64,000 nucleotides of DNA from Iris pallida (Eukaryota; Streptophyta; Magnoliopsida; Asparagales; Iridaceae). The notes under the pieces are model-generated. The model was not told the origin of the DNA. It did no database searches and saw nothing but the letters and a program-made list of their open reading frames with translations. Positions 11,712-23,806 of this stretch are shown here, piece by piece (the stretch's first letter is position 1; every line of letters starts with the position of its first letter). The position numbers and the translations under genes are program-made. The stretch lies in contig JANAVB010029819.1 in NCBI GenBank assembly GCA_029216955.1, positions 31,936,759-32,000,758 on the forward strand, read 5' to 3'.

Positions 11712-14389
11712 TGGTCCAGTTCCTTTAATTTGGAATGTTTTTGAGATAGATTTCACCTGTGCATGATGGTTTTGCATTTTACTTGTGTAGTCTCTTTGGC
11801 CAAACAAGAAGCCAAAAGCTTTTTAAAATTAAACACTATATTTCCAAACCATTGAAACTTTTGGTGATCTTGCAAAATAATAGTTCTTTGTTCTATTAAT
11901 CGCCAGTTATTTGCCTATAGTAACTTTAGAATGATTTATATAGCTAATTTCAGGAAGCATTTAGAAGAACATTTTGGTCGACATTACATGGGTGTTAAAA
12001 TTGTTTAGATAATAACAAGTCTGAAATATATGAAGGGGTTACCAATATTTGTAGTGCATATAATTAGGTTGTGAATCTTGAGTTAGGAGAATCATTTGAA
12101 CGAAGACAAATAACACTTTGGGTTAACATAAATGTTTCCAGTACATACCAAATTACTGCAATCTTTGATATTCCCTATATGTCTATCCAATTAATGTCTG
12201 ATGCTTAATGAACTACTGCAATCTGTATATATTGAACTTGCTTATACATGATGGTTGTAACTACCACTTTTCTAAATGAGGATAATTTTGAAATTTTGTA
12301 AAATTGATTATGTTAGTTATTAAAAAAATGAATTTAAAACATGTTAGTGGTAAGTTGGTGGTTTTTTATTATTTTAATATTATTTAAATTAATGTATTGT
12401 GATTGTGCCCCTTGCTAGTAAAACCTTAGAAATACTTAGCCTAGAGACTAACCATGACCATTGAGACCTAGCTAATGTAATTAGATTAGTTCACTGCCAC
12501 TTTTTTGGCTAAGGATATTTTGGTAATTTATAAATTATTATTATTTTTGAATTTTATTTAATTAATAATGTGCTAAGTGTTATTTTAGGTCTAACCCTAT
12601 AATTACCCTAATCTAGATGTTGATCATGAACCTAGAGACTTAGTTAGTAAAATTAAACTAATAAACTAAGTTCTAAAGTGTTTAGATATCATGTTAGATC
12701 AAGATATTTTGTAGAAACCCTAATTTGATTGGGCCTTTACTAAAGTGGTTTGATTTCAACTAAATGAAGGCCTTTAATCTAAATTGGACCTAACCCTAAC
12801 ACTAAGAACATGTATGGCCGACCAAGGAGGGATCCCCCCCATATTAGTTCACATTAGCCCCCTATTGCCTCTTTCATTACAAACCCTAATAATAATTTGT
12901 GTTCTTCCCCAAAATTGTCCCCTTTTACCAAATCACCTCCAAATTGGACCAAATCAATTGCAATACACTCCCTTAGTGTAGAGGAGGTCTCTATAGGCTA
13001 GCTAGCAAGGATTGGGAGCAATTTGACTATACGAATTGGTGTGGGTTTATTTCAAGTGTAATTTTATTAAGATTCCAACTCTTAATAGATAATAACCTTT
13101 AAACCTATTTGTTTTCTGATTTATTACCATAGATGCATTCATTTAGGGCCCCCCTAGCATTAGGAAGAAGTTGGGTCGAAATTGAATCCATTCGGGGTGC
13201 GTATCAGAGGAGTATCGGATGCGTATCTAAGTGTTTGATGAAATGTCCCGTAGGATGTTTTGATTTCAATTTTCAAATGTAATTGTATATTTGGGTTGCT
13301 AATGTGCTGTAGATTACATATGTATTGGACTGAGGTAGATTCGAAGTGGTTTGATGGGTGGTTTTGGACACAAGGATGCTCGACTAAGGTGTGGATACTG
13401 TACACTTTTGCCCTGCTGCCCTAATCTCTGTTCTCGACCTCTACTGGATCATTTCACTACCAAATCACTTTGGTTTGACCCACAGATTCAATTATGTGCA
13501 GTCGAACACCCCCACTGCTGTGCACATATTGACACCATTGTTTGTACACTTGCCTTGACACACTGCACCATCACTTGCATTCATTCCCCTACATTCACCC
13601 ATGTTAGGCCACATAACATATTGGTATCACTACTCTGCATACTCATGTGTCAGAGCACAGAGTATCATGCATCCCATTTAGTTTACTTCCTACCTTCATC
13701 ACAGGATATGTCATTGTTCTCCTATTTGAATTTATGTCCTTCTTTAACTTAGAGTATCAGGACCATACTCCTTTAGCCCAGTAGCCTACTAGGTTTAGTC
13801 GAGCCAAAATTGGTTCTGTTCTTTGTCTTTATGATTAATCTTGTATAAAAGTCAGTTACTACATGTTCTTCTCTAGTTGTTCAGACCACATAGAATACCC
13901 AATTCCCTATTGTTTGTATTGCCCTGCATTAGATATGGATCTGTCCATAGGAACTAGTGATTAGCCATATTAGTTCAGTCTTCCCTACTTGATCTTGATC
14001 AGTCCATATGTGTTTAGCCACTCTTAGTTTCAGTCCCTGTAAAACTTGTATCTGTCTCACTTGGATATATTGTATCAGCTTGTAATAGGGAGGCTTGAGT
14101 ATAGAATTATATATATACTTACATTTAGTTCAGTCCATATTTTGAGTGTTCAGTCATTTGAGTTATTTCAATTCCTATTTGGCTTTGAATCAATTCCATA
14201 CACTCAGTCAATAGGCTGCTTGTTATATTTCCTTACCATTGTTTTGTTTAGGCCTTACCGACAGTCCAATTTTCCTTAACACTCATGTTCTGTCCACCTT
14301 CCTTTAAGGGTCATGTTTGTAAATGGTTAGGAGTGTACTTTGGTTCAGTCACTCATTAAACCAGTCCTTATACATTCTTTTGTCCATAT

Positions 14390-14449
<60 letters not shown>

Positions 14450-15187
14450 TATCATTTGTTTAGTATCAGTAGGATATTACTTAACTTCTCATCTTCATGT
14501 AGCTGTCCTATCTTCTTTCTATTCAGTCTATTAATGTCCAGTTTTCTTCTTCCCTTTGTTCTGTTCACTTGGGCACCTATTGTTCAGTCCATAGCATCAG
14601 GCAATATGGGGATTAGCTTTAGTAGCCAGTGTGGTGGGACCAACTACAGTAGCAGGGGAGGGCCAATTGGCCATGTGAGTCGAGTGTAGTTGGATCTATG
14701 TATGGTATATGTATATATTGTATATCCATGCGAGTGTTCTCTTAATGTGTTCATTTTAGAGATTAGAAGGAGTTAATGGCAGAGCCAACTCTAACTGTGT
14801 GAGTGTTTCAGGTATTTAGGAGTGATAGGAGAGGGTATTTTGTATTAAGAGTGTCAAGAGATTAGAGGCTTTGAACTGTGTTTGAGAGAAGAGAACAAGG
14901 CATGGCTGTATCAGAGTAGTATCAGTTGGGTAGTTGAGTTGGGATATACATATATATGAATCAGACATTATGAATCACTAGTATATAGGCCATATTGTGT
15001 CAATGTTATTACATCAGACGATAAGTGGTCTGTCCTGCATTATTTTGATTTAGTCCTGATTTCCTTATAAGCATCATTTAATACCCATTTTGTTCTTTCT
15101 CCCTTTGGTTTGCAGCCTACATTTGATGTCCAGTTAGTACTGCACTACATTGCCTTCATATTAAGTCGGGAACTTAGGCTCAGTTGC
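11712..15187. other. AT-rich region, probably decayed LTR sequence, no gene
   Basis: From about 12240 the sequence resembles in outline (not base by base) the sense strand of the solo LTR at 47441-52143: an AT-rich opening, repeated 'ccctaa/tctag' phrases, an ATGGCCGACC patch near 12810 and many CAGTCC/TTCAGTC words between 13800 and 14600. That suggests a diverged relative of that LTR. A TA run lies at 14393-14446. Open frames (12784, 13351, 14046) show no motif. The region ends abruptly at 15188 where Gypsy-1 LTR sequence begins. Confidence 0.4.
14393..14446. repeat. (TA)n microsatellite
   Basis: Uninterrupted TA run of about 54 bp. Confidence 0.95.
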
Positions 15188-15532
15188 CTACGGGCTGTAG
15201 CATGATTAACAAATCCTAGGGTTGATCAGGTATGACTGCAACTCTTGCTAGTCTTCATATTTTGTATGATTAGCTTCATGATCATCCAAATATGTAATGT
15301 ATGGGACGCTTTACTATTGTATATTTGGTGCTCTGACATCTTGTAATTGCTATTACTTGCTTGAGATTGAGACAATAGGCTTGTTCATGGCCATAAGAGA
15401 CTGATGTCTTATAGTTAAACCCTCATGTATCTAGACAGCCGTAACCGTATAGCGAGGTGGGTTGCACTTTAATATACGTAGTTGGCTGTGTTCGTCCCCG
15501 CTCTTCAGTATTCTAGTTTGTAGGGCCTGACA
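15188..15532 (+). repeat. Gypsy-1 5' LTR, last ~345 bp only
   Basis: From GCCTACGGGCTGTAG onward it matches the 3' LTR from about 22880 to its end, and also the end of the Gypsy-2 LTRs. Upstream of 15188 there is no match. About 2.35 kb of the LTR is missing. Confidence 0.9.
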
Positions 15533-15547
15533 TGGTTTAAGTGGTGG
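15533..15547 (+). other. Gypsy-1 presumed primer-binding site
   Basis: TGGTTTAAGTGGTGG directly follows the LTR end (...CTGACA). The same bases follow the LTR at 23225 and at 39643. TGG matches the CCA end of a tRNA, but I cannot name the tRNA. Confidence 0.5.
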
Positions 15548-15699
15548 CCTATGAAGGTCTTGTAAATTAAGATATGTGAGGGTTTACCGAATAGATGTCT
15601 CAATCAGCACTCGCCATTGATCTCTGCTCGTACCCTCTAAATTCCTAAAATCTTGACCTGATCACATGCTTGTATCTTTGATCTGTCCTGGTCCTTCTT

Positions 15700-16990
15700 T
15701 ATTGTTCCCTGTATCGTCTTCTTCAGCGGCATTGCTTCTGGTCCTGCTAATCAGCCGGAAGGAGCTCAGCGAGTACCCCCGCAACAAGAGGATCAAGCTC
15801 ATCACTCAGGAGCAGCTTCCCGAGTCATGCTTCCCGGAGGTCCAAAACCCCCAGTACAGCCAGCCCAGCCTACAAGGCAAGATGATAAAGTCTTGGTTGG
15901 ATTTATCAGGAAGTTGCTTGCATCACAGGATCGTCGAAGTGATACATTACACCAGACAGTACAAGATGCTCTAAACAGAGGTGGTCATCAAGGTAACAGT
16001 GCGGCCAACATCTTCAAGCGCTTAAATTCTCCCTTCTTCGATGGCAGCGAAGATGCTATTGCCACAGATGCTTGGCTGCAGGACACTGAGGTTATTCTAG
16101 AAGCAGCCAGGACCCTAGAAGACGAGAAGGTAGCCGTGGTGCGCCTGTAGTTATTGGATTTGGCCTGCAGCTGGTGGGCGATGCAGGCCGTTGGATTAGT
16201 AGCACCTATTGTCTGGACAGTGTTCTGTGAGAGATTCTGGACCAAGTATTTTGATGCTGTAGCTCGGTATGATCTACAGACGAGGTTCACTAATTTGAAG
16301 CAGATGGGTAGGACGGTCGATGGATAAGCAGCCGAGTTTCCCAGACTTAGTCGGTTTGCTCCTACCTTGGTGGCGATCGAGTTCGACAGAGCTCAGCGGT
16401 TCCAGCAGGGACTCTACCTGGAGATTTTACTGGCAGTGGAGCAGTTTGAGCATCAGACTTTCGATGCAGTATTGAGAGCAGCTAGGAGGCAAGAGTATAC
16501 CTCCCAAAGGATTGTGGACCGGACCGGAAGTCGGAAGCGGTCTCACGGCCAGATTAACCAGTCTTCAGCACCAGACCCGGCAGCTAGGGCTTTGACCATT
16601 GGAGCGCCGAGGCGGGCGGCATCCGTTACGTCGATTCAGCATTCGACCCCAGCATTTTTCCAGCAGCAGAAGCAGAAGTAGTCTTCCGCAATAGGTTGCA
16701 CTTATTGTGGGAAGCCAGGGCACGTAGTGTCGGAATGTCGTAGAGCACAGGGCTTGTGCTTGGTTTGTGGGGCACCGGACCACAGGGTTAGGAACTTCCC
16801 GAATAGGGGGAGTTCATCTTCTTCAACCTTTTATAGTCCCTCGGTTAGGGGACCAGCCCCAGTATCAGTCTAGCAGCAGCCGCAGTACCCTTTTCCGAGG
16901 CCTTTGCCGCCTCAGGCCCAAGCATTTCAGTAGTAGAACCCCCAGCAGTATGCACAAGTCCAAGCTCAGACCCAGAACCGCAAGAGAGGT
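15700..16990 (+). pseudogene. gag: Gypsy-1 gag (retrotrans_gag, zinc knuckle)
   Basis: The gag frame (first base congruent to 2 mod 3) is readable from upstream of the Met at 15827. Landmarks are LLASQD, DALNRGGHQGN, FDGSEDAIATDAWLQ, LQTRFTNLKQMGRTVDG, EQFEHQTFDAVLRAARRQEYTS, then a zinc knuckle CTYCGKPGHVVSEC and a second half-knuckle CLVCGAPDHRV. Stops fall at 16148-16150 (TAG), in GGATAAGCA near 16323, and at 16679-16681, about 16870 and about 16931. Most match CAG in the Gypsy-2 copy. A pyrimidine-rich TCTTCTTCAG just before CGGCATTGC (about 15725) is present in all three copies and could be a splice acceptor, which is inference. Confidence 0.9.
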
Positions 16991-17032
16991 TTCCAGCAGA
17001 GGGGACCAACACCCAGAGGGCAAGGTCAGGCT

Positions 17033-17347
17033 ATGGCTTTGACAGTGGAGGAAGGGTTAGCTTCAAGTGAGGTGGTAGCAGGTACCATTCTCGTCAACTC
17101 TTTTCCAGCATCAGTATTATTTGATTCGGGTGCATCGCATTCATTTATGTCTACACGATTCGCTACACGGATAGGACTGGAGCCCGAGTCATTATCAGTA
17201 AGTCTTAATATACTTACTGGTAACGGTCTTATGGGAGTAGATAGAGTATTTTCCTCATGTCGAATCGTAGTTAGCGGTAGAGAGTTTCCCATTAGGTTGA
17301 TAGAATTCTCGATGGCTGACTATGACGTGGTCTTAGGGATGGATTAG
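17033..17347 (+). pseudogene. Gypsy-1 aspartic protease
   Basis: It is in the same frame as gag. It reads ALTVEEGLAS, GTILVNSFPASVLFDSGASHSFMS (the D-S-G-A catalytic triplet begins at 17123) and ADYDVVLGMD, the usual end of the plant gypsy retropepsin. A TAG follows at 17345-17347 where other elements have Trp. Gypsy-2 has a stop at the same place. The active-site residues are intact, unlike in Gypsy-2. Confidence 0.9.
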
Positions 17348-17579
17348 TTGAGGGACCAGTATGCTAGAATAGATTTCCATATCGGTAAGATTATTTTTAG
17401 TATTCCTGGTGAGCCAGAGTTTTTATTTTTTTGAGGCAGAATAGAACCTTCTCCTCCATTATTTCGGAGGACAATTGCCGCAGCAGTTCAGTTTCCCCGA
17501 GTTGTAGACGAGTTTCCCGATATTTTCTTCGAGGAGCTTCCAGGTATGCTACCAGAGAGAGATCGAGTTTACCATAGAC

Positions 17580-18326
17580 TTGATCCCCGGAACAGCACCA
17601 GTGTCAGAGAGAGTCTACCGGATGGCACCGTCAGAATTGGAGATCTTGTATAAGTTGATTGAAGAACTCAGGACTAAGGGATTCATCCGTGCTAGTGGAT
17701 CGCCTTGGGGAGCCCCGATGCTTCTTGTAAAAAAGAAGGATGGTACGTCCAGATTATGTGTTGACTATCGTACCTTGAACTTAGTGACAATCAAGAATAG
17801 ATATCCTCTCCCGAGGATAGATGACTTGTTTGATCAACTCAGAGGAGCGACAGTATTCTTGAAGATTGACTTACGGTCAGGATACCACCAGATCAGAGTC
17901 AGAGAGCAGGACATTCCGATGACGGCATTTAGATCCAGGTGTAGGCATTGGGAGTTTCTTGTTATGCCCTTTGGAGCGACCAATGCGCCAGCCGTATTCA
18001 TGGACCTCATGAATCGTATATTCATGCCTTATTTCGATCAGTTCGTGATTGTGTTCATAGATGACATCCTGGTCTATAGCAAGAGTGAAGCGGAGCATGA
18101 GCAGCATCTCAGAGTTATCCTCCAGATTTTTAGAGAGCACCAGTTGTATGCGAAGTTCAGTAAATGCGAGTTCTGGCTCGATCGCATTTTATACTTGGGT
18201 CATATCATCACCAGAGGAGGAGTAGAAGTGGATCCCCAGAAGATTATGGCTATTGAGACGTGGCCGGTACCCAGCACAGTTACAGAAGTTCGTAGTTTTC
18301 TTGGTTTGGCCGGCTACTACCGGTGA
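17580..18326 (+). pseudogene. Gypsy-1 reverse transcriptase
   Basis: The domain is nearly complete: [102 protein letters not shown], then the catalytic box [10 protein letters not shown] (near 18053), FSKCEFW and a [10 protein letters not shown] end. The catalytic aspartates are present. It sits in a different frame from the protease, so a shift lies between 17347 and 17580, and another shift near 18323 separates it from RNase H. The TGA at 18324-18326 falls where Gypsy-2 continues in frame. Confidence 0.93.
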
Positions 18327-18868
18327 TTTTTTTAGACTTTGTACGGATTTCATCACCACTGACGCAGTTAACCCACAAGGATGTGCAGTTTGCTTGGACA
18401 GCAAAATGCCAGGATTCTTTTGAGAAGTTGAAGCGAGGTTTGATGATGGCACCCATGCTCACGCTTCCAAATGGGACCGGAGGATTCTCAGTGTATTGTG
18501 ATGCTTCAGGCAGAGGTTTAGGATGTGTTTTGATGCAGCATATGAAGGTAATAGCTTATGCGTCACGTCAACTTCGTGATCATGAGAAGAATTACACAAC
18601 CTATGACTTGGAGCTGGCAGCAGTAGTGTTTGTACTTAAGCTTTAGAGAAACTACTTGTATGGAGATAGGGTGGAGATTTTCACCGACCACAAGGGCCTG
18701 AAGTATGTGTTTACTCAGAAGGATCTTAACATACGTCAGAGGAGATGGCTAGAGCTGCTTGTGGATTATGACATCAACCTGCAGTATCATCCTGGGAAGG
18801 CCAACGTCATTGCAGAAGCATTGAGCAGAAAAGCCAGAGTTTATTTTCTAACAGCACAACCAGAGTGA
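18323..18868 (+). pseudogene. Gypsy-1 RNase H
   Basis: It reads [61 protein letters not shown], a TAG at 18644-18646, then [48 protein letters not shown]. These are the RT-linked RNase H blocks of gypsy elements, with the first Asp (CDAS), the Glu (DLELAA) and a later Asp (TDHK) present. One stop and one frame break make it dead. Confidence 0.92.
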
Positions 18869-18899
18869 TATAGAGGTTGTCCTTCCTACCAATGTGGCA

Positions 18900-19860
18900 T
18901 TGATGGCCAGTATGTAAGTTCAGTCCAGTATAGTTGAGAGGATCAAGTTAGCTCAGTCCTCAGATTCTAAGCTTCAGCAGCTTAGGGCAGAATGTGTAGC
19001 AGGACGAAGACCAGAGTTATGTATCCATGAGGACGGTACACTTCGGCATGGGAGGCATCTTTGTGTACCTAGTGGTGATGTCAGACATGAGGTCATGGCA
19101 GAAGCTCACAGTTCTCAGTATTCAATTCATCCGGGCGGTACGAAGATGTATCGTGACATCCGGTAGCATTTTTGGTGGAATGGCATGAAGAGGGAGGTAG
19201 CCCGGTTTGTCTTCCGATGTTTAGTTTGCCAACAAGTTAAAGCTGAACATCAGAGACAGGCTGGACTTCTTCAACCTCTACCGATCCCAGAATGAAAGTG
19301 GGAGCACATTACCATGGATTTTGTAACTGGGTTACCTAGATCCCCAGCTGGGAGAGATGCTATCTGGGTTATAGTCGACAGACTCACCAAGGTAGCTCAT
19401 TTTATCCCTTTCAGAATTGGTCAGTCGACGGATCAGCTTACAGAGATGTACCTCAGGCAGATAGTCAGGTTGTATGGAGTACCAATCAGTATTATATTCG
19501 ACAGAGGTTCAAGATTCACATCGTACTTTTGGCAGAGTCTTCAGAAAGGTTTGGGGACTCGTCTCAAGTTCAGTTTAGCTTATCACTCACAGACAGATGG
19601 TCAGTCAGAACACACGATCCAGACTCTTGAAGATATGTTACGGTCATGTATACTCGACTTCGGTGGTTTGTGGAAAGATCACCTGCATCTCGTGGAGTTC
19701 TCCTATAACAACAGTTTCTAGGCCAGTATCCAGATGGCACCCTTTGAGGCCTTGTACGGCAGAAAGTACAGATCTCCGTTAGCATGGGATGATATAGGCG
19801 AGAGGTAGATGCTTGGTCCAGAAATGATCACACGGACTATTGAGGTGGTCAGATAAGTCA
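18900..19860 (+). pseudogene. Gypsy-1 integrase
   Basis: The zinc-binding HHCC region reads AEAHSSQYSIHPGGTKMYRD with CLVCQQVKAEH beyond a TAG. The core starts at MDFVTGLPRS (19314, first Asp), then IIFDRGSRFTS (second Asp) and YHSQTDGQSEHTIQTLED (Glu). After SYNNSF and a TAG at 19719-19721 the frame goes on with MAPFEALYGRK. The core ORF is 135 codons. The D-D-E residues are present, but stops at 19166, 19294, 19719 and 19807 break it. Confidence 0.92.
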
Positions 19861-20357
19861 GAGATCATCTTCGAGTTGCGTAAGATCGCCAGTGTCATTG
19901 GGCCGATTCTTATCGACGTCCCCTTGAATTTTTTGTCGGCGACCATGTATTCCTTAGGATCTCGCCTACCCGTGGCGTCATTCATTTCGGCGTACGGGGA
20001 AAGCTTAGTCCTAGTTATATAGGGCCATTCGACATTCTAGAGCGGGTAGGAGATGTGTCCTATCATCTCGCTCTTCTGCCGTCGTTATGTGAGGTACATG
20101 ATGTCTTCCATGTATCCCAATTACGACGGTATAATCCGAATTTGAGTCATGTCCTTGATCATTCAGAATTGGTTGTTGGTACCAACCTTTCGTATGAGGA
20201 GAGACCCGTATCCATATTGGACCGAAGAGAGAAGATACTCAAGAACAAGACTATCAAGTTAGTCTATGTTGCTTGGGGTCATCACTCCTTGGGTGAGTCA
20301 ACGTGGGAGCGTGAGGATGATATCCGCTCGCGATATCCGCACCTATTTAACTCATAA
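19861..20357 (+). pseudogene. Gypsy-1 integrase C-terminus and chromodomain
   Basis: From 20055 the frame reads VHDVFHVSQLRRYNPNLSHV, then LSYEERPVSILDRREKILKN, a VYVAWGHHSLGESTWERED block and RYPHLF before the stop at 20355-20357. The aromatic W and the STWE box define a chromodomain of the Tekay/Del group. In living chromoviruses this domain is thought to steer integration toward marked chromatin. This 100-codon part is open, but the preceding GPY-like region (19861-20054) is frame-shifted. Confidence 0.9.
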
Positions 20358-20507
20358 GGTATAATGTCTTCCTTATGTCTTATGTTTTTAATTCTTTGCT
20401 TACGTGAATGATTACTTTGTTAACTGCTAGTCGTAGCTTGCTTATGATTAATATAGCTTGCCCCGACATCTCTAGCCTCTTGATTAAATTCCGAGGACGG
20501 AATTCTT

Positions 20508-20523
20508 TTAAGGTGGGTAGAGT
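20508..20523 (+). other. Gypsy-1 polypurine tract
   Basis: An AAGGTGGGTAGAGT purine run lies immediately before the 3' LTR start and is identical at 44615-44628 in Gypsy-2. It serves as plus-strand primer in this element class. The upstream AATTCCGAGGACGGAATTC is a GGAATTC-type palindrome also conserved in Gypsy-2. Confidence 0.85.
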
Positions 20524-23224
20524 TGTCTCCTCCGTTTTTCATTATACGTATTTTCAATATACTTGTACGGAATCCCAACCCGTAGTTAGACTTGTCTGGC
20601 TTAGCTTGACCCTGGTTTATTCTTGCCTTGGTTTATTTTGGGTTCATCCTGATTCGGCTTGGCTTGGCTTGGTGTATTTGATTGGGCTCGGTTGTTAGGA
20701 CTTGACCCAACATGCTAACCCCCTCTTTATAAGCCACCAACCCCTTTCTCTCTCCTCATTCACTTCTTTATTTACTTCTTCTTCTTCCTCCATTAACTCT
20801 CTCTACCTACCAAGAGCTTAGGCAAGTGCAACTTGCTTCATGGAGGAACTCAATTTTTGTTGTTCCATTGTCTTCCTCACGAGATTCTAAGATACTTTAG
20901 TACTTAGCATTTTTAATTTCTATGGTTCATTTCATGTAGATCTAAATTTATTGTATTTTCATATTTTTGGGGTTTTGATCAACCAAACCTTATTATTTTC
21001 AAGTTTTGATTGTTCCAGGTTGTATAGAATTTCGTTCTACCCTATTTTGACCTATGGAAGTCCGGATTTTGACTTTAAATGAAGGATTGATGGAGCTTGG
21101 AAGCCATGGCTTCCATAGTTCTTCTTCTCTGACCTTTGGAGAAGAAGAACAGCCTTTTGCGGCGACTCTCATGCGGCCAGCCTTTTGCGATAACTCTTAT
21201 GCGGCCAGTCTTTTACGGCAACTCTCATGCGGCCAGCCTTTTGCGGCAACCCTCATACGGCCAGCCTTTTGCGGCACTCTCATGCGGCCAGTATTTTGCG
21301 GCAACCCTTATGCAGCCAGCCTTTTGCGGCACCCTCATGCGGCCAGCCTTTTGTGGCACCCTCATGCGGCCAGCCTTTTGCGGCACCCTCATGCGGCCAG
21401 CCTTTTGCGGCAACCCTCATGCGGCCAGCCTTTTTGCGGCACCTTCATATGGCCAGCCTTTTACGGCACCCCATGCGACCAGTCTTTTGTGGCAACCCCC
21501 ATGCGGCCAGTCTTTTGTGGCAACTCTCATGGCCGGGTTATGTTTTGGACGTGGCATGATTTTAATATTGGCATGACTTTTATATAAACACGACATGATA
21601 ATGTAGGGATAGAACACGATAGTGACCCGTCATGGTGTACTCTTGACAAGTAACATAACGTGATAGTGGCCCGTCATGGTGCACTCTTGACAAGTAAACC
21701 TAACATGATATACCTCGATATGTTGTTACGACGACTGGCATGACATGACAAGAATGAATGGCCTGGACACCATGTGCGATTGTGTTTGTACAAATAAATC
21801 AGTATTGTCTTATATCATGTCTAGGACAAGGACCCCTGAGTACCACGGTCAGGGGTACCTACTGAAACTGACTAAGGCTAATAACTAGTATAATCAAGTA
21901 GTCATGAAGAGATTTCCCAGCTACAGGCAATCCCGTTATCTGGGCGCCCCATCATGGGATTTGTAGCCTGCCGTCGAGTAAGGCACATTTCCAGCACACT
22001 GTCATATGTTGCACCCTTCAAGCTACTTAAGGGTACATGCGTTTCTTGGACGATGTACCCACATAAAATCAACCCCTAATTGCATCCGGGTAACCTGGAT
22101 GGTCTGCAGGGCTTGTGGCTGTTGGAATAATCTCATTACATCTTGCTAGTAATTAGGCGTGTAATAACCCTAGTTAGTTAAAGTATCAAGCCGTACTTAT
22201 TGCTTGGCAGTGAATGTTGGATGGAGACTAACCAGTCTAGTCTTGTCCTGATCCTGTACAAGATTGTTACATGACCCAATTGCTCGTGTTACCTTATCGA
22301 TAAATTATGGGAAACCAAGTTTCGTTCAGATGAAGGGTTACAACCCCGGTCCTTGTTTGGTTTACGGGTTATAACTTGGTTATCTGAATAGTCCCATGGT
22401 TATCTTATCGTATATCATCATGATTTTCCATATTTCCACTCCTTTATTATATAATTATGTTCTTGTGCTAATTGTTGGTTTTAGTTCTTAAGCGAAGCCT
22501 CCTTTGTGGCACTTACTCTTTCTGGGATCTGACCCAGCTGGTTTTGTATGGCCTGATACCGGAGTGACCGACCCAGCCCATCTAATCTCACGAAAGTTTA
22601 GGGAATCCCTATACAAGCATCCGAACTCGCATTCTAATGTGCTAGAGACCCCTCCCAAGGAAGAAGGTAAAGGCGACCGTTAGGTCGCCCACTCCGCGGT
22701 TCTGCAAGAGCTAGCTCCAGAGGATCTTCCTACCTTCCAGCCAGATGGTGACCACCAGGCATAACCCTAGCAACGAGTGGGTTTTATTTTTGCTCTTCTA
22801 CTCTTTTGTAAAAATAATCTTTTGAGGCGTTTAGCCGACGAGTACGTGTTAGCTCGATTGCACTTTACTTACTGTCTGCCTACGGGCTGTAGCATGATTA
22901 ACAAATCCTAGGGTTGATCATGTATGACTGTAACTCTTGCCTGTCTTCACATTTTGTATAACTTGCTTCATGATTATCCAAATATATAATGTATGGGATG
23001 CCTTATTATTGTATATTTGGTGCTCTGACATCTTGTAACTGCTCTTACTTGCTTGAGATTAAGACAATAGGCTTGTTCATGACCATAAGAGACTGATGGC
23101 TTGTAGTTAAACCCTCATGTATCTAGACAGTCGTGACCGTATAGCGAGGTGGGTTGCACTTCAATATACGTAGCTGGCTGTGTCCGCCTCCGCTCTCCAG
23201 TATTCTGGTTTGTGGGGCATGACA
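20524..23224 (+). repeat. Gypsy-1 3' LTR (2.7 kb)
   Basis: It starts TGTCTCCTCCG right after the polypurine tract and ends GGGGCATGACA right before a PBS-like TGGTTTAAG. The backbone matches the Gypsy-2 LTRs: GGAATCCCAACCCGTA near the start, GACCCCTGAGTACCACGGTCAG, GTTTCGTTCAGA, GCCTACGGGCTGTAG and GTTAAACCCTCATGTATCTAG. The segment around 21150-21530 is different and holds a minisatellite, see the next entry. Confidence 0.92.
21151..21535. repeat. Minisatellite in LTR, 25-28 bp unit x14
   Basis: Fourteen head-to-tail copies of a unit close to AGCCTTTTGCGGCA followed by ACCCTCATGCGGCC, varying by one to three bases in length. The 28-bp form is not a multiple of three, so long frames arise in several phases (for example 21054-21587 and 21136-21576) without being genes. 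The GC content is far above the flanks. At the same LTR position Gypsy-2 has an unrelated array. Confidence 0.95.
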
Positions 23225-23806
23225 TGGTTTAAGTGGTGGCCCATGTAGGTTTATAAATCAAGATATATGAGGGTTTACTGAATAGATGTCTCAATCAGCA
23301 CTCGTCCTTGATCTCTGCTCGTACCCTCTAAATTCCTGAAATCTTGACCTGATTACATGTTTGTATCTTTGATCTGTCCTGGTCCTTCCTTATTGTTCCC
23401 TGTGTCGTCTTCTTCAGCCACATTGCTTCTGGTCCTGCCAATCAGCCGAAAGGAGCTCAGCGAGTACCCCAGCAACAAGAGGATCAAGCTCAGCACTCAG
23501 GAGCAGCTTCCCGAGTCATGCTTTCCGGAGGTCCAGAACCCCCAGTACAGCCAGCCCAGCCTGCAAGGCAGGATGATGAAGTCTTGGTTGGATTTATCAG
23601 GGAGTTGCTTGCATCACAGGATTATCGAGGTGATGCATTACAGCAGACAGTACAAGATGCTCTGACCAGAGGTGGTCATCAAGGTAACAGTGCGGCCAAC
23701 AGCTTCAAGCGCTTGAATCCTCCATTTTTCGATGGCAGCGAAGATGCTATTGCCACAGATTCTTGGCTGCAGGACACTGAGGTTATTCTAGAAGCAGCCA
23801 GAGCAG
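23225..23806 (+). pseudogene. gag: Second gypsy internal region start: PBS, leader and gag N-terminus
   Basis: Directly after the Gypsy-1 3' LTR the sequence repeats the element's internal start: TGGTTTAAGTGGTGG, the leader with AATAGATGTCTCAATCAGCAC, and gag from MLSGGPEPPVQPAQPARQ to WLQDTEVILEAAR. Similarity with 15827-16110 stops at about 23806, where unrelated sequence begins. This copy has no stop in the part that remains. The layout means two elements share one LTR, as produced by unequal recombination or tandem capture. Confidence 0.92.

Larger units (their letters stand above)
15188..23224 (+). mobile_element. Gypsy-1: Ty3/gypsy chromodomain (Tekay-like) element, 5' LTR truncated
   Basis: Order is a remnant of the 5' LTR (15188-15532), PBS-like site, gag, protease, RT, RNase H, integrase, chromodomain, polypurine tract and a full 3' LTR (20524-23224). 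Integrase after RT/RNase H and a C-terminal chromodomain mark a chromovirus. The LSYEERPVSILDRREK block is typical of the Tekay/Del group. At least three frame changes and many stops break gag-pol. It is the same family as Gypsy-2. A further internal-region start follows the 3' LTR directly, so this is part of an LTR-internal-LTR-internal chain. Confidence 0.92.

Noticed and set aside
21054..21587. 177-codon open frame and overlapping 146- and 110-codon frames
   Set aside because: All are translations of the 14-unit minisatellite in the Gypsy-1 LTR. The product is a repeat of Ala/Ser/Leu/Arg words with no independent support.
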